DNA of 64,000 nucleotides, taken from NCBI GenBank assembly GCA_029261925.1, contig JAJDAJ010000070.1, forward strand, positions 1 through 64,000, in the 5' to 3' direction. Position 1 is the stretch's first letter; every line of letters begins with the position of its first letter. This DNA comes from Deltaproteobacteria bacterium. GTDB lineage: Bacteria; Myxococcota_A; UBA9160; SZUA-336. A program made the translations under genes and the position numbers. Under the pieces are notes generated by a model, which was given only the letters and a program-made list of their open reading frames with translations, had not been told where the DNA came from and made no database searches. Positions 56,262 to 64,000 of this stretch are shown here, one piece after another.

Positions 56262-57293
56262 TCAGTCGCCGCCCTGCTCGCGCGCGCGGGCCCGGCCCAG
56301 GGCGCCTTCCCGACGCCACATCCAGCAGGAGTCGGGCGGCCCCCCGGAGATGACCAGCGAGGGATCCGCCGCGGCCACGACGGGCCAGTGGTCGCAGTCC
56401 GAGGCCATGCACTGCAGGACCGCGGGCGTCAGGTCGAGCAGTGCCGCTGCGAGCGGCGCGCCCGGTGCCGGGTCCGGGAGAGCCTCGAGGATGCGGCGGC
56501 GCATGCCGCGCGCCACGCTCGCACCGGCGAGACCCGCCAGCCCGGCGGCGGCGTCCCGCCAGCCGGCGCTCTCCAGCTCCTCGGGCCCGCGCTCGCGCTG
56601 CGCGAGCTCGAGCTGGCGCAGCGCGAGATCTCGCCGTCCGATCCGCACGCGGCCGCGCACCTCGGACTGGTGCGCCAGCCGCTCCATCGGACGCACGACC
56701 TCCGCCCGGGGCGCCAGGTGCAGGTCCGTGAGCTGGAGGGTCACCGCCAGCCCGTCGTCGCCGTCCTCCGCACCGTCGTAGCTGAGCGAGCGGTGGAAGA
56801 TGCGCTCGCCCTCCCTCCACCCCGTCTGCGCCGACAGCGCGGGCCCGCCCGCGAGCCACGCCAGGCTCGACAGCAGCAGGCGCGCGGTCGCCAGCACGTG
56901 CGAGCAGCCGCGCGGTCCGCCGATGGCGTCGAGCACCGAGCCGTCGTGCGCCGCACCGAGCTCCGTCCCGACCAGCGCCTGCAGGCGCGCCACCGGATCA
57001 CGGCAGCTCTCGCCCTCGCTCAGGCGCGAGGCCTCGAAGGCCACGACGGGCTGCTCCGCCGAGATCTCGCGCAGCGTCCAGGTGCGGGTGTCCACGAGCG
57101 CGTGGACGCGCATGCGGTGCAGCAGGCCCGCCGTCTGCACATCGGCGGCGATCGGAACGAAGCCACCCTTGCGCACGTCGAGCAGCTCGCCGCAGGCCAG
57201 GATCCGCCCCGTTCCGGCCGCGGCCCGGAGCTCGACGTCGAGCGTGCGCGTGTGGATCGGGCGACGGCCCGCCAGCGGATCCGAGGCGGCCAC
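56262..57293 (-). CDS. DUF2889 domain protein
   Basis: A 343-residue protein. The N-terminal half has RPIHTRTLDVELR, GELLDVRKGG, LLHRMRVHALVDTRTWTLRE and GGPRGCSHVLATA, the hallmark blocks of DUF2889 (PF11136). The middle repeats a similar beta pattern (RIFHRSLSYDGAED), perhaps a second degenerate copy. Function unknown; family members commonly neighbour acyl-CoA and thiolase genes, as here. Start ATG 57293 lies 10 bp after the thiolase stop. Confidence 0.75.
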   Translation of the reverse strand: MAASDPLAGRRPIHTRTLDVELRAAAGTGRILACGELLDVRKGGFVPIAADVQTAGLLHRMRVHALVDTRTWTLREISAEQPVVAFEASRLSEGESCRDPVARLQALVGTELGAAHDGSVLDAIGGPRGCSHVLATARLLLSSLAWLAGGPALSAQTGWREGERIFHRSLSYDGAEDGDDGLAVTLQLTDLHLAPRAEVVRPMERLAHQSEVRGRVRIGRRDLALRQLELAQRERGPEELESAGWRDAAAGLAGLAGASVARGMRRRILEALPDPAPGAPLAAALLDLTPAVLQCMASDCDHWPVVAAADPSLVISGGPPDSCWMWRREGALGRARAREQGGD

Positions 57294-57303
57294 CGCGCGC
57301 GGC

Positions 57304-58494
57304 TCAGGCCGCGGCTGCGGCGTCGCGACGGTACAGCGTGACCACGGCCGCGCCCCCGAGCCCCAGGTTGTGCTGGAGGCCGACGCGAGCTCCGTCTACC
57401 TGCCGCGGGCCGGCCTCGCCCCGCAGCTGCCAGACCAGCTCGGCGCACTGGGCCAGGCCGGTCGCGCCGATGGGGTGGCCCTTCGAGATCAGCCCGCCCG
57501 AGGGATTGACGACCCAGCGACCGCCGTACGTGGTCGCGCCGGAGTCGATCAGCTCGCCGCCCTTGCCGGTCTCGCACAGGCCGAGGGCCTCGTACGTGAT
57601 CAGCTCGTTGGTCGAGAAGCAGTCGTGCAGCTCGATCACGTCGACGTCCTCGGGACCCAGGCCGCTCTGCTCCCAGGCCGCGCGCGCGGCCGCGGCCGAG
57701 ACGTCGGCCCCGACCATGGCGATGTCGCTCTCGAACGTGGTCGGGAAGTCGGTGGCCATGCCCTGGCCAACGATCTCGACGGCGCGATCGGCGAGATCGC
57801 GCTCGCGCACCCAGCGCTCGCTGACGACCAGCGCCGCCGCGGCCCCGCTGGACGTCGGGCAGCACTGCAGCCGCGTCAGCGGCTCGTACATCAGCGGCGA
57901 GCTCATCACGGCGTCCAGGTCGTACGCGTCGCGAAGCTGCGCGCGCGGGTTGTTCACCGAGTGGCGGTGATTCTTGACCGCGATGCGGGCGAACGACTCG
58001 GCGCGGGTGCCGTGGCGCTCCATGTGCTCGCGGCCGGCGTTGCCGAACATCTGGGCGGTGATCAGCGCGTCGCTCGCGCCGCGGCGCTCGATCATGCCGC
58101 CGATGTGGCGGTCGAGCGGGTAGGCGCGGTCGTCGTACTGGAGCACCTTGCCCATGCGCTCGAAGCCCAGGGCCAGTGCACAGTCGATCGCCCCGCCCGC
58201 CACCAGCCCGCGCGCCAGCAGCAGGGCGCTGGAGCCGGTCGCGCAGGCGTTGTTCACGTTGATCACCGGAACGCCCGTCATCCCCGTGCCGTACACGGCG
58301 CGCTGGCCCGCACAGGTGTCGCCGAAGCAGTAGCCGGCCAGGACCTGCTGCACGTCACCGAAGCTCGCTCCGGCATCCTCGAGGGCGTCGCCGATCGCCT
58401 CGGCGGCCATGTCCGGATAGTCCCAGTCGGGTCGCGCCGAGGGCTTGACGAAGTCCGTCATGCCCACGCCGACGACGAAGCTGCGCTCGCTCAT
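57304..58494 (-). CDS. thiolase / SCP-x-type lipid-transfer acyltransferase
   Basis: A 396-residue thiolase with all catalytic positions: Cys84 in [13 protein letters not shown], His in [11 protein letters not shown] and [14 protein letters not shown], and C-terminal QHNLGLGGA. Close to the thiolase part of sterol-carrier-protein-x, which cleaves branched or steroid side-chain 3-ketoacyl-CoA. GGAGG lies before the ATG. It heads a minus-strand set with DUF2889 and a P450, which together suit side-chain oxidation of a steroid- or terpenoid-like compound (inference). Confidence 0.9.
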   Translation of the reverse strand: MSERSFVVGVGMTDFVKPSARPDWDYPDMAAEAIGDALEDAGASFGDVQQVLAGYCFGDTCAGQRAVYGTGMTGVPVINVNNACATGSSALLLARGLVAGGAIDCALALGFERMGKVLQYDDRAYPLDRHIGGMIERRGASDALITAQMFGNAGREHMERHGTRAESFARIAVKNHRHSVNNPRAQLRDAYDLDAVMSSPLMYEPLTRLQCCPTSSGAAAALVVSERWVRERDLADRAVEIVGQGMATDFPTTFESDIAMVGADVSAAAARAAWEQSGLGPEDVDVIELHDCFSTNELITYEALGLCETGKGGELIDSGATTYGGRWVVNPSGGLISKGHPIGATGLAQCAELVWQLRGEAGPRQVDGARVGLQHNLGLGGAAVVTLYRRDAAAAA

Positions 58495-58623
58495 CCACCC
58501 TCCGTGCCGGCACCCGCAGCCGCGGACCCGGCGCCGCCAGTCTGCCCGATCGGGCGGGTGGCCGCAGCCGCCGCGCAACAGGGCCACTGGACGCGCCCCG
58601 TGCGGTTGACGGACAATCGAGGC

Positions 58624-59661
58624 ATGGCTTCGTTCCCGGTCCTGGATGCCGACGGTCACGTGGAGCCGGCCATCGCGGTCGACTGGGACCACTACGTGCC
58701 GCAGCCCTGGGGCGACGCCATGCGCCGGCACGCCGAGGACATGTACGCGCGCTACGGGGAGATCACCGCGCGCCGACCGGGGATGTGGGATTCCGACGCG
58801 CGCATCGACGACATGGATCGCGAGGGCATCGACGCGGCTGTGCTCTTCGGCGGGCTGGTGGGGATCGATCCGGTGGACGTGCCCGGGACCGCGGACTGCG
58901 CGGTCGCGACCTCGCGCGGCTACAACGACTGGCTGGCCGAGTACTGCGGCGCGCATCCGGAGCGGCTCAGGGGCGTGGCCTGCCTGCCCCTGCGCGACAT
59001 GGACCGCGCCTGCCGCGAGCTCGAGCGCGCCGTGCGCGAGCTCGGCTTCGTCAGCGCGGTGCTGCCGGTGCGCGTCGGGGACAGCGGCCTGGACTCGGAG
59101 TACTTCGACCCGCTGTACGAGCTGGCGCAGAGCCTCGACGTGGCCCTGTCGATCCACGCGCCGGGCTTCTACGGCGCCGATTACGAGCTGCGCTGGGACA
59201 CCCACTTCCGCCGTCACGCCTACGGCTTCGTGGCCGGGCTGCTCGCGGGGAGCATGGACGTGATCTGCGGGGGCGTGCTGGAGCGCTTCCCGACGCTGCG
59301 ACTCGCGTTGCTCGAGGGGGGCTGCGGCTGGCTACCGTTCTGGCTGGAGCGCCTCGACGATCACTTCCGCGACCTCCCGGAACAGGCACCGGCGATCGCC
59401 CGGCCGCCCAGCGACTACCTGCGAACCGGGCAGCTGTTCGTCTCGTGCGAGCCCGCGGAGAAGGCCCTGCCCCACGTCGTGTCCACGCTCGGCGACGACT
59501 TCATCGTGTACGCGTCGGACTACGCGCACTACGACTGCATCTTCCCGGAGTCGGCGCGCACGCTCGAGCGCCGCGAGGACCTGCCGGAGACCAGCCGGCG
59601 CCGGATCCTCGGCGCGAACGCCGCGCGCCTGTACCGGATCGATACGCCGGCGACCCGGTAG
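58624..59661 (+). CDS. amidohydrolase family protein (ACMSD-like)
   Basis: A 345-residue amidohydrolase_2 protein. LDADGHVEP replaces the HxH metal motif with DGH, a common variant in this branch. [44 protein letters not shown] and [15 protein letters not shown] follow the ACMSD/decarboxylase-like pattern. Many of these cluster with catabolic genes, but the substrate is unknown. ATG 58624 has GACAAT 6 nt upstream, a weak leaderless-type box. The 200 bp after it hold no clear gene. Confidence 0.82.
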   Translation: MASFPVLDADGHVEPAIAVDWDHYVPQPWGDAMRRHAEDMYARYGEITARRPGMWDSDARIDDMDREGIDAAVLFGGLVGIDPVDVPGTADCAVATSRGYNDWLAEYCGAHPERLRGVACLPLRDMDRACRELERAVRELGFVSAVLPVRVGDSGLDSEYFDPLYELAQSLDVALSIHAPGFYGADYELRWDTHFRRHAYGFVAGLLAGSMDVICGGVLERFPTLRLALLEGGCGWLPFWLERLDDHFRDLPEQAPAIARPPSDYLRTGQLFVSCEPAEKALPHVVSTLGDDFIVYASDYAHYDCIFPESARTLERREDLPETSRRRILGANAARLYRIDTPATR

Positions 59662-59827
59662 GCCTGCACGGATGCCGGGCGCGCCTGGTCCTCGGCCGCC
59701 TCCCCGTCCCGGATCGCGCGCAGCCTGCGCCGGGCCCGTCTTCCCGCGTACCCCGAAGATGCGTGTTCCCGGCAGCCCGTCTGCATGACCGGGGCTTCCC
59801 GCGCCCCTCCGGGCGCCTCGACGCCGG

Positions 59828-59833
59828 TAGAAT
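59828..59833 (+). promoter_or_regulatory. -10 box (TAGAAT) for the hydrolase-cyclase gene
   Basis: TAGAAT is followed by GGGGAG and then ATG 59863. Because transcription would begin near 59840, the earlier in-frame ATG at 59785 is unlikely to be used. Confidence 0.45.
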
Positions 59834-59862
59834 CGACCCTTGCCCGGGGAGCCCCCGTCTCG

Positions 59863-61218
59863 ATGCAGCTCCAGACCCCACCGGAGACCCGGTACGCCCC
59901 GACCAGCGACGGCATGGTCGCCTGGCAGGAGATCGGCAGCGGGTCGCGGACGATCCTGCTGATCCCGGACTGGCTCAACCCGATCGAGATGCTCTGGGAG
60001 GAGCCGAGGGCGGAGCGCTTCCTGACCGATCTCGCCGGCCTGGGGCGCCTGCTGATGTTCGACAAGCGGGGCAGCGGCGTCTCCGATCCGATCCCGCCGG
60101 CCGGGATGTCCGCCGGGCCGACCGTCGAGCTCGCCGCCGAGGACGCGGGTGCGGTGCTCGACGCGGCCGGTGCGGAGCGGGCCACCGTGATCGGCATCGG
60201 CTGCGGCTGCTGGCCGGCGATCCTGTACGCGGCCACCGTGCCCGCTCGCGTCGAGCGCCTCGTGCTGGTGGACGGCTACCCGCGCCTGGTCGCCGGCGAG
60301 GACTATCCGGCGGGCCTCTCGGAGGCCCGAGCGGGGCGCTTCGTGGACTGGATCGTCGCCGGACACGGCACCGGCGAGCTGCTGCGCCTGGTCGATCCCG
60401 CGGCACACGCCGATCCCGACTTCCGCCGCTGGTACGGACGCTGCGAACGCCTGTCGATGTGCCCGAAGTGGATGCGCGGGTTCTGGTCGTCGATCTCCGA
60501 GATCAACGTGGGGCCTGCCCTGTCTTCGGTCGCCGCGCCGACCCTGGTGCTCAACCGCCGCGAGAGTCGCGCCTACCCGGTCGAGCGCGGGCGCTACCTG
60601 GCACAGGGCATCCAGGACGCGGAGCTCCGCGAGCTGCCCGGTGGCGACGAGCTCTACTACATGACCAATCCCAGTCCGCTGCTCGCCGAGGTCCGGGAGT
60701 TCCTCACCGGGGTGCGCGAGGCCGCCGAGATCGATCGCATCCTGGCAACCGTGCTGTTCGTGGACATCGTGGACTCGACCCGGCGCCTGGCCGAGATCGG
60801 CGACCGCGGCTGGCGCGACGAGCTCCTGCGACACCGGCGGCTGGTCCGCCAGGAGCTGGCCCGCTTCCGCGGCCACGAGGTCGACACGGCGGGCGACGGT
60901 CTGCTGGCCACGTTCGACGGGCCCGCCCGGGCAATCCGCTGCGCGCAGGCGATCCGCGACGGGGTGCGCCGCCACGGCATGGAGATCCGCGTGGGCATTC
61001 ACGTGGGCGAGTGCGAGCTCGTGGGAGAGAAGATCGGGGGCATCGCCGTGCACACCGCATCGCGGGTCATGGGCGCCGCGGACCCCGGCGAGATCCTGGT
61101 ATCGCGCACGGTCAAGGACCTGGTCGCCGGTTCCGGGCTGGCATTCGACGATCGGGGAACGCACGCTCTCAGGGGAGTCCCCGGGTCCTGGCAGCTCTTC
61201 GCGCTGCAAGAGGGCTGA
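59863..61218 (+). CDS. alpha/beta hydrolase-like domain fused to class III nucleotidyl cyclase
   Basis: About 451 residues. Residues 1-270 form an alpha/beta-hydrolase fold (LLIPDWLNPIEM, FDKRGSGVSDP, VERLVLVDGYPRL), but the nucleophile elbow reads VIGIGCGCWPA, so Gly113 stands where Ser is expected and catalysis is doubtful. Residues about 285-451 are a class III adenylate/guanylate cyclase: LFVDIVDSTRRLAEIGD (metal Asp pair), DTAGDGLLATFDG, VRVGIHVGECE-like strand and GGIAVHTASRVMGAADPGE. The hydrolase part probably senses a ligand and regulates cAMP/cGMP synthesis (inference). Confidence 0.87.
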   Translation: MQLQTPPETRYAPTSDGMVAWQEIGSGSRTILLIPDWLNPIEMLWEEPRAERFLTDLAGLGRLLMFDKRGSGVSDPIPPAGMSAGPTVELAAEDAGAVLDAAGAERATVIGIGCGCWPAILYAATVPARVERLVLVDGYPRLVAGEDYPAGLSEARAGRFVDWIVAGHGTGELLRLVDPAAHADPDFRRWYGRCERLSMCPKWMRGFWSSISEINVGPALSSVAAPTLVLNRRESRAYPVERGRYLAQGIQDAELRELPGGDELYYMTNPSPLLAEVREFLTGVREAAEIDRILATVLFVDIVDSTRRLAEIGDRGWRDELLRHRRLVRQELARFRGHEVDTAGDGLLATFDGPARAIRCAQAIRDGVRRHGMEIRVGIHVGECELVGEKIGGIAVHTASRVMGAADPGEILVSRTVKDLVAGSGLAFDDRGTHALRGVPGSWQLFALQEG

Positions 61219-61247
61219 GCCGGACACGCAGACGCGCCGGCAGCGGC

Positions 61248-61253
61248 TAGAAT
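61248..61253 (+). promoter_or_regulatory. -10 box (TAGAAT) for the CNNM/CorC gene
   Basis: TAGAAT, then a short leader with GAGAGG before ATG 61273. No clear -35. Confidence 0.45.
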
Positions 61254-61272
61254 CTGCGCCCGAGAGGTACCC

Positions 61273-62655
61273 ATGACTGACGGTCACGAGGCCCTGAGCG
61301 CCTTTGGCATCGCCTGGCGGCTGGGCCTGACGGTCTTCTTCGTCTTCCTGAACGGCTTCTTCGTGGCCGCGGAGTTCGCGCTGGTCAAGGTCCGGGGCGC
61401 CCGGATCGACGCGCTGGTCAGCGATGGACGACGCGGGGCCCGGACGGTCCAGCACGTGCACAGCCACCTCGATCGCTACCTGTCCGCCTGCCAGCTCGGC
61501 ATCACCCTGGCCAGCCTGATCCTGGGTGCGCTGGGCGAGCCGGCCGTCTCGGTCCTGCTCATCGCGGCGCTCGCCGCGGCGGGCATCGGCGTCGCCGCCA
61601 GTGCGACCTGGGTCCCGATCGTCTCGATCGGGCTGGCCTTCGCGGTGATCACCATCCTGCACATGACCATCGGGGAGCAGGCGCCGAAGATGTGGGCGAT
61701 CCGGCGCGCCGAGGGCATGGCGCTGGCCACCGCGCCGACCCTGCGCGCGTTCGCGTGGGTATTCACGCCGTTCATCGTCGCGATCAACAGCATCTCGAAC
61801 TGGCTGCTGCGGCTGATCGGCCTGCCCCGCGAGAGCGGGCACCACGAGGAGACCCACGATCTCGAGGAGATCCGCAGCATCCTCTCGCTGTCCGCGGGGG
61901 CGGGCCGGATCTCGGAGCGCGAGTACGAGCTCGCGGAGAACATCTTCCGCATGACCCAGCTCGAGGTGCGGCACATCCTGGTACCGCGCGCCGACATCGA
62001 GCTGCTCAGCCTGGCGCAGCCCCCGGATGCCAACCTGGAGCGCCTGCGCCAGACCGCTCACAGCCGGCTGCCGCTCTGCGACGTCGGTCTCGACACGATC
62101 ATCGGCTTCATCCACACCAAGGATCTGGTCGGTCTCTCTCTGGCCCCCGGGGACATCGACCTGCGCGAGCTCGCGCGGGAGGCCATCTTCGTGCCCGACA
62201 CCATGGGACTCACCGAGTTCCTCAGCGAGCTCCAGCAGCACCAGGCGCAGTGCGCGGCGGTGGTCGACGAGCGCGGCACCGTGATCGGCTTCGCCTTCCG
62301 CGAGGACGCACTCGAGGAGGTCGTGGGCCCGCTCGGCGACGAGTTCGACGACCCGGCGCGGGACTTCCGCGAGCTGCTTGACGGCTCCTGGGAGTTTCCC
62401 GGGAACGCTCCACTGCCCGAGGTCCTCGACCGCCTCGGAATGTCGCTGGACAACGACGAGCGCGAGGACGAGGACACCCTGGGCGGCCACGTCACCGCGC
62501 GTCTCGGCCGCCTGGCGAAGGCGGGCGACGCGATCGAGCTGGGCCCGTTCCGGGTCGAGGTGGTCGAGGCCGGCGCCCGGCGCATCGAGCGCCTGCGCGT
62601 TCAGCGCTCCGACCGGGACCAGGGCGCAGTCGAGGCCGCCGCGGGCGGCGACTGA
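61273..62655 (+). CDS. CNNM/CorC-HlyC family membrane protein
   Basis: A 460-residue protein with all three family parts: DUF21 membrane domain (1-200; [34 protein letters not shown]), two CBS motifs (about 215-335; [14 protein letters not shown] and [16 protein letters not shown]), and the C-terminal CorC_HlyC domain ([28 protein letters not shown]). Linked to Mg, Co or Na handling at the inner membrane; older annotation as hemolysin is not supported. Paralog of 18294-19370, which lacks clear CBS and CorC parts. Confidence 0.9.
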   Translation: MTDGHEALSAFGIAWRLGLTVFFVFLNGFFVAAEFALVKVRGARIDALVSDGRRGARTVQHVHSHLDRYLSACQLGITLASLILGALGEPAVSVLLIAALAAAGIGVAASATWVPIVSIGLAFAVITILHMTIGEQAPKMWAIRRAEGMALATAPTLRAFAWVFTPFIVAINSISNWLLRLIGLPRESGHHEETHDLEEIRSILSLSAGAGRISEREYELAENIFRMTQLEVRHILVPRADIELLSLAQPPDANLERLRQTAHSRLPLCDVGLDTIIGFIHTKDLVGLSLAPGDIDLRELAREAIFVPDTMGLTEFLSELQQHQAQCAAVVDERGTVIGFAFREDALEEVVGPLGDEFDDPARDFRELLDGSWEFPGNAPLPEVLDRLGMSLDNDEREDEDTLGGHVTARLGRLAKAGDAIELGPFRVEVVEAGARRIERLRVQRSDRDQGAVEAAAGGD

Positions 62656-62665
62656 GGCGCTCGCG

Positions 62666-62671
62666 TATCAT
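62666..62671 (+). promoter_or_regulatory. leaderless-type -10 box (TATCAT)
   Basis: TATCAT ends exactly 6 nt before ATG 62678 of rimK; no ribosome site is present. Confidence 0.55.
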
Positions 62672-62677
62672 CCCGCC

Positions 62678-63583
62678 ATGAAGATCGGCATCCTGTCGCG
62701 CAACGCCGAGCTCTACTCGACCGCGCGCCTCGTGGACGCCGGCGAGAAGGCCGGCCACGAGGTGCAGGTGATCGATCCCCTGCGCTGCTACGTGGACATC
62801 GCGTCCCACGACCCGGCCATCCACTACCGCGGCGAGCCGCTGCAGGGCTTCGACGCCGTGATCCCACGGATCGGGGCGTCGATCACCTTCTACGGCACGG
62901 CGATCGTGCGCCAGTTCGAGATGATGGGCGTCTTCAGCCTGAACGAGTCGGTCGCGATCAGCCGCTCGCGCGACAAGCTCCGCTCGCTCCAGCTGCTGTC
63001 GCGGCGCGGCATCGGCCTGCCGGTGACCGGCTTCGCCCACTCCACGCACTACACGCGCGACCTGATCAAGCTCGTGGGCGGGGCGCCCCTGGTCGTCAAG
63101 CTGCTCGAGGGCACGCAGGGCATCGGGGTCGTGCTCTGCGAGACCGACAAGGCCGCCGAGAGCGTGATCGAGGCCTTCCGCGGCATGAACGCCCAGTTCC
63201 TGGTGCAGGAGTTCATCAAGGAGGCCGGCGGCAGCGACGTGCGCTGCCTGGTGATCGGCGAGAAGGTGATTGCCGCGATGAAGCGCACCGCACCCAGCGG
63301 GGAGTTTCGCTCCAACCTCCACCGCGGCGGTGCGGCCGAGAGGATCAAGATCACCCCCGAGGAGCGCTCCACGGCGGTGCGGTCCGCCCGCATCATGGGC
63401 CTGAACGTGGCGGGCGTGGACATCCTCCGCTCGCGCCACGGTCCCGTGGTCATGGAGGTGAACTCCTCGCCCGGCCTCGAGGGCATCGAGAGGAGCACGG
63501 GCAAGGACGTCGCCGCACAGATCTACGAGTTCATCGAGCGCGAGGCGCGCCCCGGAAAGACCCGCACGAGGGGCAAGGGCTGA
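62678..63583 (+). CDS. rimK: RimK family ATP-grasp ligase
   Basis: A 301-residue ATP-grasp enzyme of normal RimK length: [18 protein letters not shown] start, [36 protein letters not shown] (ATP loop), [18 protein letters not shown], and GVDILRS with [14 protein letters not shown] (Mg site). RimK adds glutamates to the C-terminus of ribosomal protein S6, or makes polyglutamate. The following AstE/AspA-type gene, 7 bp away, is a frequent RimK partner and may cut or process the product. Confidence 0.92.
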   Translation: MKIGILSRNAELYSTARLVDAGEKAGHEVQVIDPLRCYVDIASHDPAIHYRGEPLQGFDAVIPRIGASITFYGTAIVRQFEMMGVFSLNESVAISRSRDKLRSLQLLSRRGIGLPVTGFAHSTHYTRDLIKLVGGAPLVVKLLEGTQGIGVVLCETDKAAESVIEAFRGMNAQFLVQEFIKEAGGSDVRCLVIGEKVIAAMKRTAPSGEFRSNLHRGGAAERIKITPEERSTAVRSARIMGLNVAGVDILRSRHGPVVMEVNSSPGLEGIERSTGKDVAAQIYEFIEREARPGKTRTRGKG

Positions 63584-63589
63584 GCTCCG

Positions 63590-64000
63590 GTGGCTGACGT
63601 TCTCGAGATCGCCGGAACGCGGATCGAGCCGGGCGAGCGCCGGCGCGTCGGGATCCCGATCGCGGACTCGTACGGACAGGGTACGGCGACCCTGAACGTG
63701 GTCGTGGTCCGCGGCCGCCGGCCCGGACCGGTGCTCTTCGTGAGCGCCGCCGTCCACGGTGACGAGCTCAACGGGGTCGAGATCGTGCGCCGCCTGCTGG
63801 AGCAGAAGGCGCTGCGCCGCCTGCGCGGCACGCTGCTGGCGGTCCCGATCGTGAACGTGTTCGGATTCACGAACCAGTCCCGCTACCTGCCCGATCGCCG
63901 CGACCTGAACCGCTCGTTCCCGGGCTCACCCACAGGATCCCTGGCCTCGCGCGTGGCGAACAGCTTCATGACCGAGGTGGTGGCCCATGCCACCCACGGG
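63590..64000 (+). CDS. succinylglutamate desuccinylase/aspartoacylase (M14-like) family, N-terminal part
   Basis: The first 137 codons are present and the frame is open at the window end. Zinc-site motif VHGDELNGVEIVRRLL (His and Glu) and RRDLNRSFPG (Arg/Asn substrate site) define the AstE/AspA group of zinc carboxypeptidase-fold enzymes. GTG 63590, 7 bp after rimK, with CTCCGG just before. Probably co-expressed with RimK; it may remove or recycle glutamyl groups (inference). Confidence 0.85.
   Translation, partial: MADVLEIAGTRIEPGERRRVGIPIADSYGQGTATLNVVVVRGRRPGPVLFVSAAVHGDELNGVEIVRRLLEQKALRRLRGTLLAVPIVNVFGFTNQSRYLPDRRDLNRSFPGSPTGSLASRVANSFMTEVVAHATHG

Noticed and set aside
59785-59862. Upstream ATG at 59785 as start of the hydrolase-cyclase fusion
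   Set aside because: A TAGAAT promoter box and GGGGAG ribosome site lie between it and the ATG at 59863, and the added residues look non-coding.
59332-62490. 1052-residue minus-strand open frame spanning three plus-strand genes
   Set aside because: It crosses intergenic promoters and several unrelated genes; no family similarity.

Overview
This window is gene-dense DNA of very high GC (about 70% by eye) from a Gram-negative bacterium. Supporting genes are a heptose-LPS cluster, an RND efflux pump, many lipoproteins, a pseudopilin and a PEP-CTERM protein. The mix of unlinked catabolic genes (thiolases with DUF35, LLM oxidoreductase, amidohydrolases, P450, enoyl-CoA hydratase, SDR, cyclase family, ketosteroid-dehydrogenase-like flavoprotein) resembles uncultured deltaproteobacterial-lineage genomes (Myxococcota or Binatota type). 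That placement is an inference; the window has no rRNA or other firm taxonomic marker.

The most notable content is a selenocysteine system. Two paralogous UGSC-motif proteins (16421-16954 plus strand; 50489-51013 minus strand) are each interrupted by an in-frame TGA read as Sec, and each is followed by the residues G-S-C. In both, exactly 18 nt after the TGA, a hairpin with a 5-nt loop ending GUCU begins its loop, a geometry like the E. coli fdhF SECIS. Each selenoprotein gene lies directly behind a paralogous partner gene of unknown function (15292-16389 and 51049-52170). The two loci therefore form a duplicated two-gene module that ordinary gene callers would truncate or split.

Layout. 1-3.4 kb: operon of a DUF3604 fragment, polyphosphate:AMP phosphotransferase, DUF35 protein and thiolase with overlapping stop/start codons. 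3.4-8.5 kb: glyoxalase-fold protein, secreted beta-helix protein, FAD enzyme, SDR, metal-dependent cyclase. 8.5-15.2 kb: MtgA and a lipoprotein-like isoaspartyl methyltransferase, an orphan, a second beta-helix protein, a sterol-desaturase-type hydroxylase, an HTTM membrane protein, a pentapeptide protein. 15.2-19.4 kb: selenoprotein locus 1 with an MFS transporter and a DUF21 protein. 19.4-24 kb: SDR remnant and RND pump with adaptor. 24.2-30 kb: fluoroacetate-dehalogenase-like hydrolase, sulfotransferase, tRNA-Leu with an integrase remnant, PEP-CTERM protein, CocE-type hydrolase, lipoprotein. 30-33.5 kb: thiolase-like protein, methyltransferase, MFS. 35.6-40.2 kb: minus-strand cluster with HldE-type nucleotidyltransferase, heptosyltransferase, radical SAM protein, Gfo/Idh/MocA oxidoreductase and NUDIX protein. 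40.3-45.2 kb: VOC, LLM enzyme, pseudopilin, tRNA-Lys, S41 protease lipoprotein. 45.2-53.3 kb: 5-oxoprolinase, enoyl-CoA hydratase, amidohydrolase, selenoprotein locus 2, 2-hydroxyacid dehydrogenase. 53.4-64 kb: azurin-like protein, alpha/beta hydrolase, P450 operon, amidohydrolase, hydrolase-cyclase fusion, CNNM/CorC protein, RimK and an AstE/AspA-type protein cut by the window end.

Two genome habits affect start calls. A TANNNT box lies exactly 6 nt before the start codon of at least six genes, which suggests leaderless transcripts. Operon genes are often coupled through 4-nt overlaps using non-ATG starts (GTGA, TTGA, probably CTGA).
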